Positions 12,501-24,500 of a stretch of DNA of 64,000 bases are shown here, in pieces (position 1 is the first letter of the stretch; every line of letters starts with the position of its first letter). The stretch comes from Apostichopus japonicus (lineage: Eukaryota > Echinodermata > Holothuroidea > Aspidochirotida > Stichopodidae). The notes below the pieces were generated by a model. That model was not told the DNA's origin. It did not search any database and was given only the letters and a program-made list of their open reading frames with translations. The translations under genes and the position numbers were made by a program. The stretch is taken from NCBI RefSeq assembly GCF_037975245.1, contig NC_092562.1:6302001-6366000 (forward strand). Direction: 5' to 3'.

Positions 12501-15500
12501 TAAAATCCTCTAATATCTTATAGCTCATTAAATGTTCTATTTCGGTTACTTCAGAACTTTCTAAATGTAAACAATAAACACATGACTTTGAGTGGACATT
12601 GAAAAACTATTTTATAGAGAAAATACTAAATACCTGTTGTTTTCTGGGATTGTGAAGAACTCTCAAACAATGTAGTTGCAGCAGAGCTAGGTAAAGGAGA
12701 AGTGGTGGCTCTTTCTGTTGGTTTAAAACAAAATTATCATATGTAAAATCCTCTAAAATCGTATAGCTCATTAAATGTTCTATTTCGTATACTTTAGAAC
12801 TTTCTAAATAAAAACAATCCACAAATGACTTTAAGTGGACATTGGAAAATATAGTTCTAGAGAAAATACTTAAATACCTGATGTTGTCTGGGATTTTGAA
12901 GAACTGTCAAACAATGTAGTTACAGCAGAGCTGGATAAAGGAGAAGTGGTGGCCCTTTCTGTTGGTTTTAAAATAAATATTAATTTATCATATTTAAAAT
13001 CCTCTAATATCTTATAGCTCATTAAATGTTTTATTTCGGTTACTTCAGAACTTTCTAAATGTAAACAATACACACATGACTTTGAGTGGACATTGAAAAA
13101 CTATTTTATAGAGAAAATACTAAATACCTGTTGTTTTCTGGGATTGTAAAGAACTGTCAAACACTGTAGTTGCCGCAGAGCTAGGTAAAGGAGTAGTGGT
13201 GGTCCTTTCTGTTGTTTTAAACAAATTTTGAATTTATCATGTTACATCTTCTAAATTCTTATGGTCCATTAAAATTTCTTATTCGGATACTTCAGAACTT
13301 ACTAAATAAAAGCAATCCACAAATGTCTTTTAGTGGACATTGGATTTTTTTTGAGAAAATACTATATATCTTTTGTTTTCTGGGATTGTGAAGAACTGTC
13401 AAACACTGTAGTTGCAGCAGAGCTAGGTAAGGGAGTAGTGGTGGTCCTTTCTGTTGTTTTAAACAAAATTTGAATTCATCATGTTACATCTTCTAAATTC
13501 TTATGGTCCATTACCATTTCTTATTTGGATACTTCAGAACTTTCTAAATAAGTGGATATTTATTTTTCTAGAGAAAATAATTTAATACCTTTTGTTGTCA
13601 GGGATTGTGAAGAACTGTCAAACAATGTAGTGGCAGCAGAGGTAGGTAAAGGGGAAATGGTGGTTCTTTCTGTTGGTTTAAAAAAATACGATTTATCATA
13701 AAACATCCTATAAATTTTTATGATCCATTAAAATGTCTAATTCGGGTACTTCAGAACTTCCTAAATAAAAACAATCCACAAATGACTTTAAGTGGACATT
13801 GAAAAACTATGTTATATAGAAAATACTAAATACCTGTTGTTTTCTGGGATTGTGAAGAACTGTCAAACAATGTAGTTGCAGCAGAGCTAGGTAAAGGAGA
13901 AGTGGTGGCCCTTTCTGTTGGTTTAAAGAAAAATATGAATTTATCATGTAAAATCCTCTAAAATCTTATGGTCCATTAAAATTTCTGATTCGGATACTTC
14001 AGAACCTACTAAATAAAAACAATCCACAAATGTCTTTTAGTGGACATATGGATTTTTTTTTCTCGAGAATGTACTATATACCTGTTGTTTTCTGGGATTG
14101 TGAAGAACTGTCAAACACTGTAGTTGCCGCAGAGCTAGGTAAGGGAGTATTGGTGGTCCGTTCTGTTGGTTTAAACCAAAAATATGAATTTATCATGTTA
14201 CATCTTCTAAATTCTTATGGTCCATTAAAATTTCTTATTCGGATACTTCAGAACTTACTAAATAAAAGCAATCCACAAATGTCTTTTAGTGGACATTGGA
14301 TTTTTTTTGAGAAAATACTATATATCTGTTGTTTTCTGGGATTGTGAAGAACTGTCAAACACTGTAGTTGCAGCAGAGCTAGGTAAAGGAGTAGTGGTGG
14401 TCCCTTCTGTTGTTTTAAACAAAATTTGAATTTATCATGTTACATCTTCTAAATTCTTATGGTCCATTACCATTTCTTATTTGGATACTTCAGAACTTTC
14501 TAAATAAGTGGATATTTATTTTTCTAGAGAAAATAATTTAATACCTTTTGTTGTCAGGGATTGTGAAGAACTGTCAAACAATGTAGTGGCAGCAGAGGTA
14601 GGTAAAGGGGAAATGGTGGTTCTTTCTGTTAGTTTAAAAAAAATACGATTTATCATAAAACATCCTATAAATTTTTATGGTCCATTAAAATGTCTAATTC
14701 GGGTACTTCAGAACTTCCTAAATAAAAACAATCCACAAATGACTTTAAGTGGACATTGAAAAACTATGTTATATAGAAAATACTAAATACCTGTTGTTTT
14801 CTGGGATTGTGAAGAACTGTCAAACAATGTAGTTGCAGCAGAGCTAGGTAAAGGAGAAGTGGTGGCCCTTTCTGTTGGTTTAAAGAAAAATATGAATTTA
14901 TCATGTAAAATCCTCTAAAATCTTATGGTCCATTAAAATTTCTGATTCGGATACTTCAGAACCTACTAAATAAAAACAATCCACAAATGTCTTTTAGTGG
15001 ACATATGGATTTTTTTTCTCGAGAATGTACTATATACCTGTTGTTTTCTGGGATTGTGAAGAACTGTCAAACACTGTAGTTGCCGCAGAGCTAGGTAAGG
15101 GAGTATTGGTGGTCCGTTCTGTTGGTTTAAACCAAAAATATGAATTTATCATGTTACATCTTCTAAATTCTTATGGTCCATTAAAATTTCTTATTCGGAT
15201 ACTTCAGAACTTACTAAATAAAAGCAATCCACAAATGTCTTTTAGTGGACATTGGATTTTTTTGAGAAAATACTATATATCTGTTGTTTTCTGGGATTGT
15301 GAAGAACTGTCAAACACTGTAGTTGCAGCAGAGCTAGGTAAAGGAGTAGTGGTGGTCCCTTCTGTTGTTTTAAACAAAATTTGAATTTATCATGTTACAT
15401 CTTCTAAATTCTTATGGTCCATTACCATTTCTTATTTGGATACTTCAGAACTTTCTAAATAAGTGGATATTTATTTTTCTAGAGAAAATAATTTAATACC

Positions 15501-18500
15501 TTTTGTTGTCAGGGATTGTGAAGAACTGTCAAACAATGTAGTGGCAGCAGAGGTAGGTAAAGGGGAAATGGTGGTTCTTTCTGTTGGTTTAAAAAAATAC
15601 GATTTATCATAAAACATCCTATAAATTTTTATGGTCCATTAAAATGTCTAATTCGGGTACTTCAGAACTTCCTAAATAAAAACAATCCACAAATGACTTT
15701 AAGTGGACATTGAAAAACTATGTTATATAGAAAATACTAAATACCTGTTGTTTTCTGGGATTGTGAAGAACTGTCAAACAATGTAGTTGCAGCAGAGCTA
15801 GGTAAAGGAGAAGTGGTGACCCTTTCTGTTGGTTTAAAGAAAAATATGAATTTATCATGTAAAATCCTCTAAAACCTTATGGTCCATTAAAATTTCTGAT
15901 TCGGATACTTCAGAACCTACTAAATAAAAACAATCCACAAATGTCTTTTAGTGGACATATGGATTTTTTTTTCTCGAGAATGTACTATATACCTGTTGTT
16001 TTCTGGGATTGTGAAGAACTGTCAAACACTGTAGTTGCCGCAGAGCTAGGTAAGGGAGTATTGGTGGTCCGTTCTGTTGGTTTAAACCAAAAATATGAAT
16101 TTATCATGTTACATCTTCTAAATTCTTATGGTCCATTAAAATTTCTCATTCGGATACTTCAGAACTTACTAAATAAAAGCAATCCACAAATGTCTTTTAG
16201 TGGACATTGGATTTTTTTTGAGAAAATACTATATATCTGTTGTTTTCTGGGATTGTGAAGAACTGTCAAACACTGTAGTTGCAGCAGAGCTAGGTAAAGG
16301 AGTAGTGGTGGTCCCTTCTGTTGTTTTAAACAAAATTTGAATTTATCATGTTACATCTTCTAAATTCTTATGGTCCATTACCATTTCTTATTTGGATACT
16401 TCAGAACTTTCTAAATAAGTGGATATTTATTTTTCTAGAGAAAATAATTTAATACCTTTTGTTGTCAGGGATTGTGAAGAACTGTCAAACAATGTAGTGG
16501 CAGCAGAGGTAGGTAAAGGGGAAATGGTGGTTCTTTTTGTTTGTTTAAAAAAATACGATTTATCATAAAACATCCTATAAATTTTTATGGTCCATTAAAA
16601 TGTCTAATTCGGGTACTTCAGAACTTCCTAAATAAAAACAATCCACAAATGACTTTAAGTGGACATTGAAAAACTATGTTATATAGAAAATACTAAATAC
16701 CTGTTGTTTTCTGGGATTGTGAAGAACTGTCAAACAATGTAGTTACAGCAGAGCTGGATAAAGGAGAAGTGGTGGTCCTTTCTGTTGGTTTAAAAAAAAT
16801 ATGAATTTATCATGTAACATCTTCCAAAATCCTATGGTCAATTACAATTTCTAATTCGGATACTTCAGAACCTACTAAATAAGTGGATATTTATTTTTCA
16901 AGAGAAAATACTTAAATACCTGTTGTTGTCTGGTATGGTGAAGAACTCTCAAACAATGTAGTTGCAGCAGAGCTAGGTAAAGGAGAAGTGGTGGCCCTTT
17001 CTGTTGGTTTAAAAAAATTATCATATGTAAAATCCTCTAAAATCTTATAGCTCATTAAATGTTCTATTCGTATACTTTAGAACTTTCTCAATAAAAACAA
17101 TCCACAAATGACTTTAAGTGGACATTGGAAAATATTGTTCTAGAGAAAATACTTAAATACCTGATGTTGTCTGGGATTGTGAAGAACTGTCAAACAATGT
17201 AGTTGCAGCAGAGCTGGATAAAGGAGAAGTGGTGGTCCTTTCTGTTGGTTTAAACAAAAATATGAATTTATCATATGTAAAATCCTCTCAAATCTTATGG
17301 TCCATGACAATTTCTTATTCGGATACTTCAGAACTTTCTAAATAAGTGGCTATTAATTTTCCTAGAGAAAATACTTTAATACCTTTTGTTGTCTGGGATT
17401 GTGAAGAACTGTCAAACAATGTAGTTGCAGCAGAGCTAGGTAAAAGAGAAGTGGTGCTCCTTTCTGTTGGTTTAAACAAAAATTTCAATTTATCATGTAA
17501 CATGCTCGAAAATTTTATAGCCCATTGAATATTCTAATTCGGATACTTCAGAACTTTCTAAGTAAAAACAATCCACAAATGACTTTAAGTGAACATTGAA
17601 AAGATATTTTTATAGAGAAAATACTTTATACCTTTTGTTGTATGGGATTGTGAAGAACTGTCAAACAATGTAGTTGCAGCAGAGCTAGGTAAAGGAGAAG
17701 CGGTGGTTCTCTCTGTTGGATTAAACAAAAATATCAATTTATCATGTAACATGCTCGAAAATTTTATAGCCCATTGAATATTCTAAATCGGATACTTTAG
17801 AACTTCCTAAATAAGTGGATATTTATTTTCCTAGAGAAAATACTTTAATACCTTTTGTTGTCTTTAATTGGACATTGGAAATTTATTTTTCTCGAGAAAA
17901 TACTTTGTACCTTTTGTTGTATGGGATTGTGAAGAACTGTCAAACAATGTAGTTGCAGCAGAGCTAGGTAAAGGAGAAGTGGTGGTCCTTTCCGTTGGTT
18001 TAAACAAAAATATGAATTTATCATATGTAAAATCCTCTAAAATCTGATGGTCCATGACAATTTCTTATTCGGATACTTCAGAACTTTCTAAATAAGTGGA
18101 TATTTATTTTCCTAGAGAAAATTCTTTAATACCTTTTGTTGTCTGGGATTGTGAAGAACTGTCAAACAATGTAGTTACAGCAGAGCTGGATAAAGGAGAA
18201 GTGGTGGTCCTTTCTGTTGGTTTAAAAAAAATATGAATTTATCATGTAACATCTTCCAAAATCCTATGGTCAATTACAATTTCTAATTCGGATACTTCAG
18301 AACCTACTAAATAAGTGGATATTTATTTTTCAAGAGAAAATACTTAAATACCTGTTGTTTTCTGGTATGGTGAAGAACTGTCAAACAATGTAGTTGCAGC
18401 AGAGCTAGGAAAAAGAGAAGTGGTGGTCCTTTCTGTTGGTTTAAACAAAAATTTCAATTTATCATGTAACATGCTCGAAAATTTTATAGCCCATTGAATA

Positions 18501-21500
18501 TTCTAAATCGGATACTTCAGAACTTTCTAAGTAAAAACAATCCACAAATGACTTTAAGTGGACATTGAAAAGATATTTTTATAGAGAAAATACTTTATAC
18601 CTTTTGTTGTATGGGATTGTGAAGAACTGTCAAACAATGTAGTTGCAGCAGAGCTAGGTAAAGGAGAAGCGGTGGTTCTCTCTGTTGGATTAAACAAAAA
18701 TATCAATTTATCATGTAACATGCTCGAAAATTTTATAGCCCATTGAATATTCTAAATCGGATACTTCAGAACTTCCTAAATAAAAACAATCCACAAATGA
18801 CTTTAAGTGGACATTGAAAAGATGTTTTTATTAAGAAAATACTTTATACCTTTTGTTGTCAGGGATTGTGAAGAACTGTCAAACAATGTAGTTGCAGCAG
18901 AGCTAGGTAAAGGAGAAGTGGTGGTCCTTTCTGTTGGTTTAAACAAAAATATGAATTTATCATATGTAAAATCCTCTCAAATCTTATGGTCCATGACAAT
19001 TTCTTATTCGGATACTTCAGAACTTTCTAAATAAGTGGATATTTATTTTCCTAGAGAAAATACTTTAATACCTTTTGTTGTCTGGGATTGTGAAGAACTG
19101 TCAAACAATTTAGCTGCAGCAGAGCTAGGTAAAGGAGAAGTGGTGGTCCTTTCTGTTGGTTTGAACAAAATATGAATTTATCATAAAACATCCTCTAAAT
19201 GCTTATGGTCCATTAAAATTTCTAATTCGGATACTTCAGAACTTCCTAAATAAAAACAATTCACAAATGTCTTTATGTGGACATTGGAAATCTATTTTTC
19301 TCGAGAAAATACTTTATACCTTTTGTTGTCAGGGATTGTGAAGAACTGTCATACAATGTAGTTGCAGCAGAGCTAGGTAAAGGAGAAGTGGTGGTCCTTT
19401 CTGTTGGTTTAAACAAAAATATGAATTTATCATATGTAAAATCCTCTCAAATCTTATGGTCCATGACAATTTCTTATTCGGATACTTCAGAACTTTCTAA
19501 ATAAGTGGCTATTAATTTTCCTAGAGAAAATACTTTAATACCTTTTGTTGTCTGGGATTGTGAAGAACTGTCAAACAATGTAGTTGCAGCAGAGCTAGGT
19601 AAAAGAGAAGTGGTGCTCCTTTCTGTTGGTTTAAACAAAAATTTCAATTTATCATGTAACATGCTCGAAAATTTTATAGCCCATTGAATATTCTAAATCG
19701 GATACTTCAGAACTTTCTAAGTAAAAACAATCCACAAATGACTTTAAGTGAACATTGAAAAGATATTTTTATAGAGAAAATACTTTATACCTTTTGTTGT
19801 ATGGGATTGTGAAGAACTGTCAAACAATGTAGTTGCAGCAGAGCTAGGTAAAGGAGAAGCGGTGGTTCTCTCTGTTGGATTAAACAAAAATATCAATTTA
19901 TCATGTAACATGCTCGAAAATTTTATAGCCCATTGAATATTCTAAATCGGATACTTCAGAACTTCCTAAATAAAAACAATCCACAAATGACTTTAAGTGG
20001 ACATTGAAAAGATGTTTTTATTAAGAAAATACTTTATACCTGTTGTTGTCAGGGATTGTGAAGAACTGTCATACAATGTAGTTGCAGCAGAGCTAGGTAA
20101 AGGAGAAGTGGTGGTCCTTTCTGTTGGTTTAAACAAAAATATGAATTTATCATATGTAAAATCCTCTAAAATCTTATGGTACATGACAATTTCTTATTCG
20201 GAAACTTCAGAACTTTCTAAATAAGTGGATATTTATTTTCCTACTGAAAATACTTTAATACCTTTTGTTGTCTTTAATTGGACATTGGAAATTTATTTTT
20301 CTAGAGAAAATACTTTGTACCTTTTGTTGTATGGGATTGTGAAGAACTGTCAAACAATGTAGTTGCAGCAGAGCTAGGTAAAGGAGAAGTGGTGGTCCTT
20401 TCCGTTGGTTTAAACAAAAATATGAATTTATCATATGTAAAATCCTCTAAAATCTGATGGTCCATGACAATTTCTTATTCGGATACTTCAGAACTTTCTA
20501 AATAAGTGGATATTTATTTTCCTAGAGAAAATTCTTTAATACCTTTTGTTGTCTGGGATTGTGAAGAACTGTCAAACAATGTAGTTGCAGCAGAGCTAGG
20601 TAAAGGAGAAGTGGTGGTCCTTTCTGTTGGTTTAAACAAAAATATGAATTTATCATATGTAAAATCCTCTAAAATCTTATGGTACATGACAATTTCTTAT
20701 TCGGATACTTCAGAACTTTCTAAATAAGTGGATATTTATTTTCCTAGAGAATATAATTTAATACCTTTTGTTGTCTTTAATTGGACATTGGAAATTTATT
20801 TTTCTCGAGAAAATACTTTATACCTTTTGTTGTATGGGATTGTGAAGAACTGTCAAACAATGTAGTTGCAGCAGAGCTAGGTAAAGGAGAAGTGGTGGTC
20901 CTTTCTGTTGGTTTAAACAAAAATATGAATTTATCATATGTAAAATCCCCTAAAATCTTATCAGGTTAGTTTAGTAGAAAAAAGGATCAGGAGGGACACT
21001 TAAGTCCTTATGGTCCATGACAATTTCTTATTCGGATACTTCAGAACTTTCTAAATAAGTGGATATTTATTTTCCTACAGAAAATACTTTAATACCTTTT
21101 GTTGTCTTTAATTGGACATTGGAAATTTATTTTTCTAGAGAAAATACTTTATACCTTTTGTTGTATGGGATTGTGAAGAACTGTCAAACAATGTAGTTGC
21201 AGCAGAGCTAGGTAAAGGAGATGTGGTGATTCTCTCTGTTGGTTTAAACAAAAATATCAATTTATCATGTAACATGCTCGAAAATTTTATAGCCCATTGA
21301 ATATTCTAAATCGGATACTTCAGAACTTTCTAAGTAAAAACAATCCACAAATGACTTTAAGTGGACATTGAAAAGATATTTTTATAGAGAAAATACTTAA
21401 ATACCTGTTGTTGTCTGGGGTTGTGAAGAACTGTCAAACAATGTAGTAGCAGCAGAGCTGGATAAAGGAGAAGCGGTGGTATTTTCTGTTGGTTTAAAAA

Positions 21501-24500
21501 AATGAATTTATCCTTTAACATCCTTTAAAATCATATAGTACATTAAATTAATAATTCGGATCATTTTTATTATTATTATTATTTATTATTATAAGCAGTA
21601 CCGCTCTAAAATGTTTTTCATTTGAGATTCTCACTTAAACCGTCTTGATGGCGACATATTACACGCTTAGGCTGACATTATAGTCACTATACACACCACA
21701 GTTGGGTCCTGTGAAGCCCTCAGGACAGATGCAATGCAGCGGGTTGCTAATACATGTCCCTCCATTTTGGCAAATGTCGGGATCAATTCGACAAAAATCT
21801 GCATGAAAAGAACAAAGAATAGAGAGTTCCTCAGTCATTTTAACCATTTAGCACAATAACATAAATATTGACTAATGGGCAATTACACTGTCTCTCATTT
21901 ATACCAAAAGTAGTCTCGTGATGATTCCAGTGTCCGATAAAGATAGAAGTCACACCACACGATATTTCTATACTGGTTTCAGCTCCTTTTAAAGTTAAGT
22001 CTTTTGGGGCCTCTTGGAAGTTTTCCTGTAGCCCTGAAGTCATCCATGTTCAAAGTTGACTTGATAACACGACCTGTCTTCATGTCTTAAGATACAATGT
22101 TGTTTAATGTTTAATTTCACTAGTAAAATATAACTATAGACAAATGGTAATACGTTAAGGGTTTTGCCTATTGATAGCACTATGGCACATGTTTTGTTCC
22201 AATAACAGATCTTTCTACTTTGGTGTATCATCCGAAACAGCTTTTGCGTACTTTGATATTCGCAGTGTTCTCTAGCTATAACCGAATTGACGATATTTGT
22301 GTTTGTTTCTTCAATCTATAGGTTGACCTCTCCATATCTACCCAGGGCCTCCTCACACATGGGCGGCGATCATGGGGGGGGGGACGGGGGGGACATGTCC
22401 CCCCCAATATTTTTGTTGGGGGGGATATAGTATCTAATATCCCCCCCAATATTTGGTGGCATAGTTTTTTTTTAAGCATATGTTTTGTATTTTTTTATGA
22501 TATCGCTAGTAATTTCAAAATAGAAAATGCTTAGATGCAACTTAAAAGGCCTGGGAAGTGCCATTTCCAGCAATCTGGGAGGCATTTTCGGCCAAAATTT
22601 TCTTTTGCGCTTCGCGCCAACTTATGGTGGCGCTACGCTTAGATGGTCTGGGTACAAGCTTTGCCCCTCCCTTGGCAAATTCCTCACAAGGCGCCTGTTT
22701 AACCGTGTCACAATTTGTTACTATATATGACCGAAAGTAGTTTTTACTTTTTTTCGAAATGAATAGCTAGACGGACCGCATCCGTAATGAAAGTTGGTTG
22801 GAATCTTGTGTATGAGTGTAAGTACGTACAATCACACATATGATCCACATCGATATGGGTTCACTGGGTTTCCATTTGGCCTGTTTCCTACAAGATTTCT
22901 AACCGCAGGTGCTTAGCCAAGGGAGGGGGGGGGGGGTGAAGGGTGGAGACCGCCCTCCCCCTAGAGCATATTTTTTGGGTATTTTCTATGATATCAAAGT
23001 TTTATAGTAGCCGTTATAAGAGGTTTCAATATTTTTACACCAATAATTTAACTGTGTCTGCATTTTCGAAAATTCTTTGAACAACATTCTTCATCATTCT
23101 TCCCTCTACTCGTGCAATTTTGACCGGTCTGTTAGGGGTTGAGGCAAGGGCGGCGGAACCGGGGGGCACAGGGGGCACGTGCCCCCCCCCACTTTTCCTC
23201 AGGTTAAAAATGTGCCCTTTTCTACATAAAAATTGAGGTGTCTCAAGTTAGCAAGAGGCCAGGGAACCAGAATGAACACTCGGGAAGGGCCGTTTCCGGC
23301 CATCTGAGGGGTTTGTAAAACCAAAAATTTTCTTGGACGCTCCGCGCCAACCAATGGTGGCGCTCCGCTCGCTATTTCGAATGGAAAAAAATTGTGAAGA
23401 TATTAACAAGAAATAAACTCTAATTCGGAAGATTCCTACATTAGCAACTAGCATGATTTCACCTAATTTTGTCTCAAAAGAAAACTTGTTCCTTGTTTCC
23501 CAATTTGCACATTGGATATTGCAGTGCTAGTATGGATATTTTCATTGGGGGGGGGGGGATGGAATTTGATGGAGTGATGTGTATACGCAAATAAATAAGA
23601 GTTATAAAGGGTACTAAATATAAGGCTGCATCAGTCCAATCGAATTTCTGCAAAGTGCCCTTTGATGTCGGTGCCCCCCCCCCCAGATTGAAAGTGCTTC
23701 CGCCGCCCTTAGGTTGAGGGGGGTTTTCTATATTGGTTGTCCATAGATTAAATTTTGTGCAACATTATGGGTATGTTTTGAAGTGAATTTATTATTCAAA
23801 TTCTGAACAAATATTGGGCTTAAAACCTTGAAAAGTGGGGCTGACGGGTATTAAGGGGCGTTACGTAGAATACCTACAAAAGCAATGATCCACAGGAGAT
23901 GCAATGAGGTCGAACATGATATGTGACTGGTGACAATCTTGAAAAAAGGTATGATGAATGAAGAAAAAAATCTATTAGGTAAAACTTGGTTCTCAGGCAA
24001 AAGTGTACATCTGGTTGGTCATTTTCAAGCCCGAGAAGTGCCATTTCCAGTGATCTGGGGGGCTATCAAAACCAAAAAATTTCTTGTACGCTGCGCGCCA
24101 ACCAATGGTGGCGCTCCGCTTTGATAGTAATTCGCCTGCATCCAAGCAAATGTCCCCCCCCCCCAATATTTGAAACAGATCGCCGCCCCTGTCCTCACAT
24201 TACTATAATTGAAAACATCCACCGATACACACAGAGAACACAGTAACTGCTGTTACTCTTAAAGTTTTGTACCGCAGTAAGAACTGGATCGTGCTATAAA
24301 TCGATAGCATGTGCTATTAGGATTACAATAAGAACTGAGGATATGTGTACTTCCAACAAATCCAGTTGTTGGGATTTATTGGGATGATACATATCCTCAG
24401 TTCTTACTGTAAACCTAATAGCACATGCTACCGATTTATCAGATTTTTCAGCACGATCCAGTATTTACTGTGGTACAAAACTTTAAGATTTACAGTAGTT

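Larger units (their letters stand above)
6184..21485 (-). repeat. Gene A mucin-like exon array: 64 full-length 81-bp exons in 235-240 bp units
   Basis: Each unit holds one 81-bp exon (27 codons, phase 1-1) preceded on the minus strand by AAACCAACAG and followed by GTATTT or GTATTA, then about 155 bp of conserved intron. Typical exon product: starts ERTTTSPL, core SSAATT, ends SSSQSQTTT; about 55 percent Ser/Thr. Lower coordinates: 6184, 6433, 6677, 6894, 7144, 7389, 7618, 7858, 8103, 8322, 8572, 8817, 9034, 9284, 9501, 9751, 9996, 10215, 10465, 10709, 10959, 11176, 11426, 11670, 11920, 12165, 12384, 12634, 12878, 13128, 13370, 13589, 13834, 14082, 14326, 14545, 14791, 15038, 15281, 15500, 15745, 15993, 16237, 16456, 16701, 16920, 17161, 17383, 17632, 17911, 18133, 18352, 18601, 18850, 19072, 19320, 19542, 19791, 20040, 20321, 20543, 20824, 21155, 21405. 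Truncated units lie near 17852, 20262, 20765 and 21096. The exons are 13370, 14326, 15281 and 16237 without a donor, and 11670 with a TAA. Confidence 0.85.

Noticed and set aside
6364-12822. Minus-strand frame reading QQKGPPLLLYLALLQLHC
   Set aside because: Wrong frame of the same exons. The phase set by the shared acceptors and by the EGF and Ly6 neighbours gives the Ser/Thr-rich frame.
14030-21000. Plus-strand open frames of 60-119 codons across the array (reading LRILWDCEELSNNVVAAELG-like text)
   Set aside because: They are antisense shadows of the mucin exons: the exon sequence is open on both strands, and the flanks are intron. The minus-strand frame has splice sites, phase symmetry and a mucin-like product.
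6184-21485. CRISPR-like regular repeats
   Set aside because: The unit is 235-240 bp, both exon and spacer are conserved, spacers are not unique, and the context is eukaryotic.
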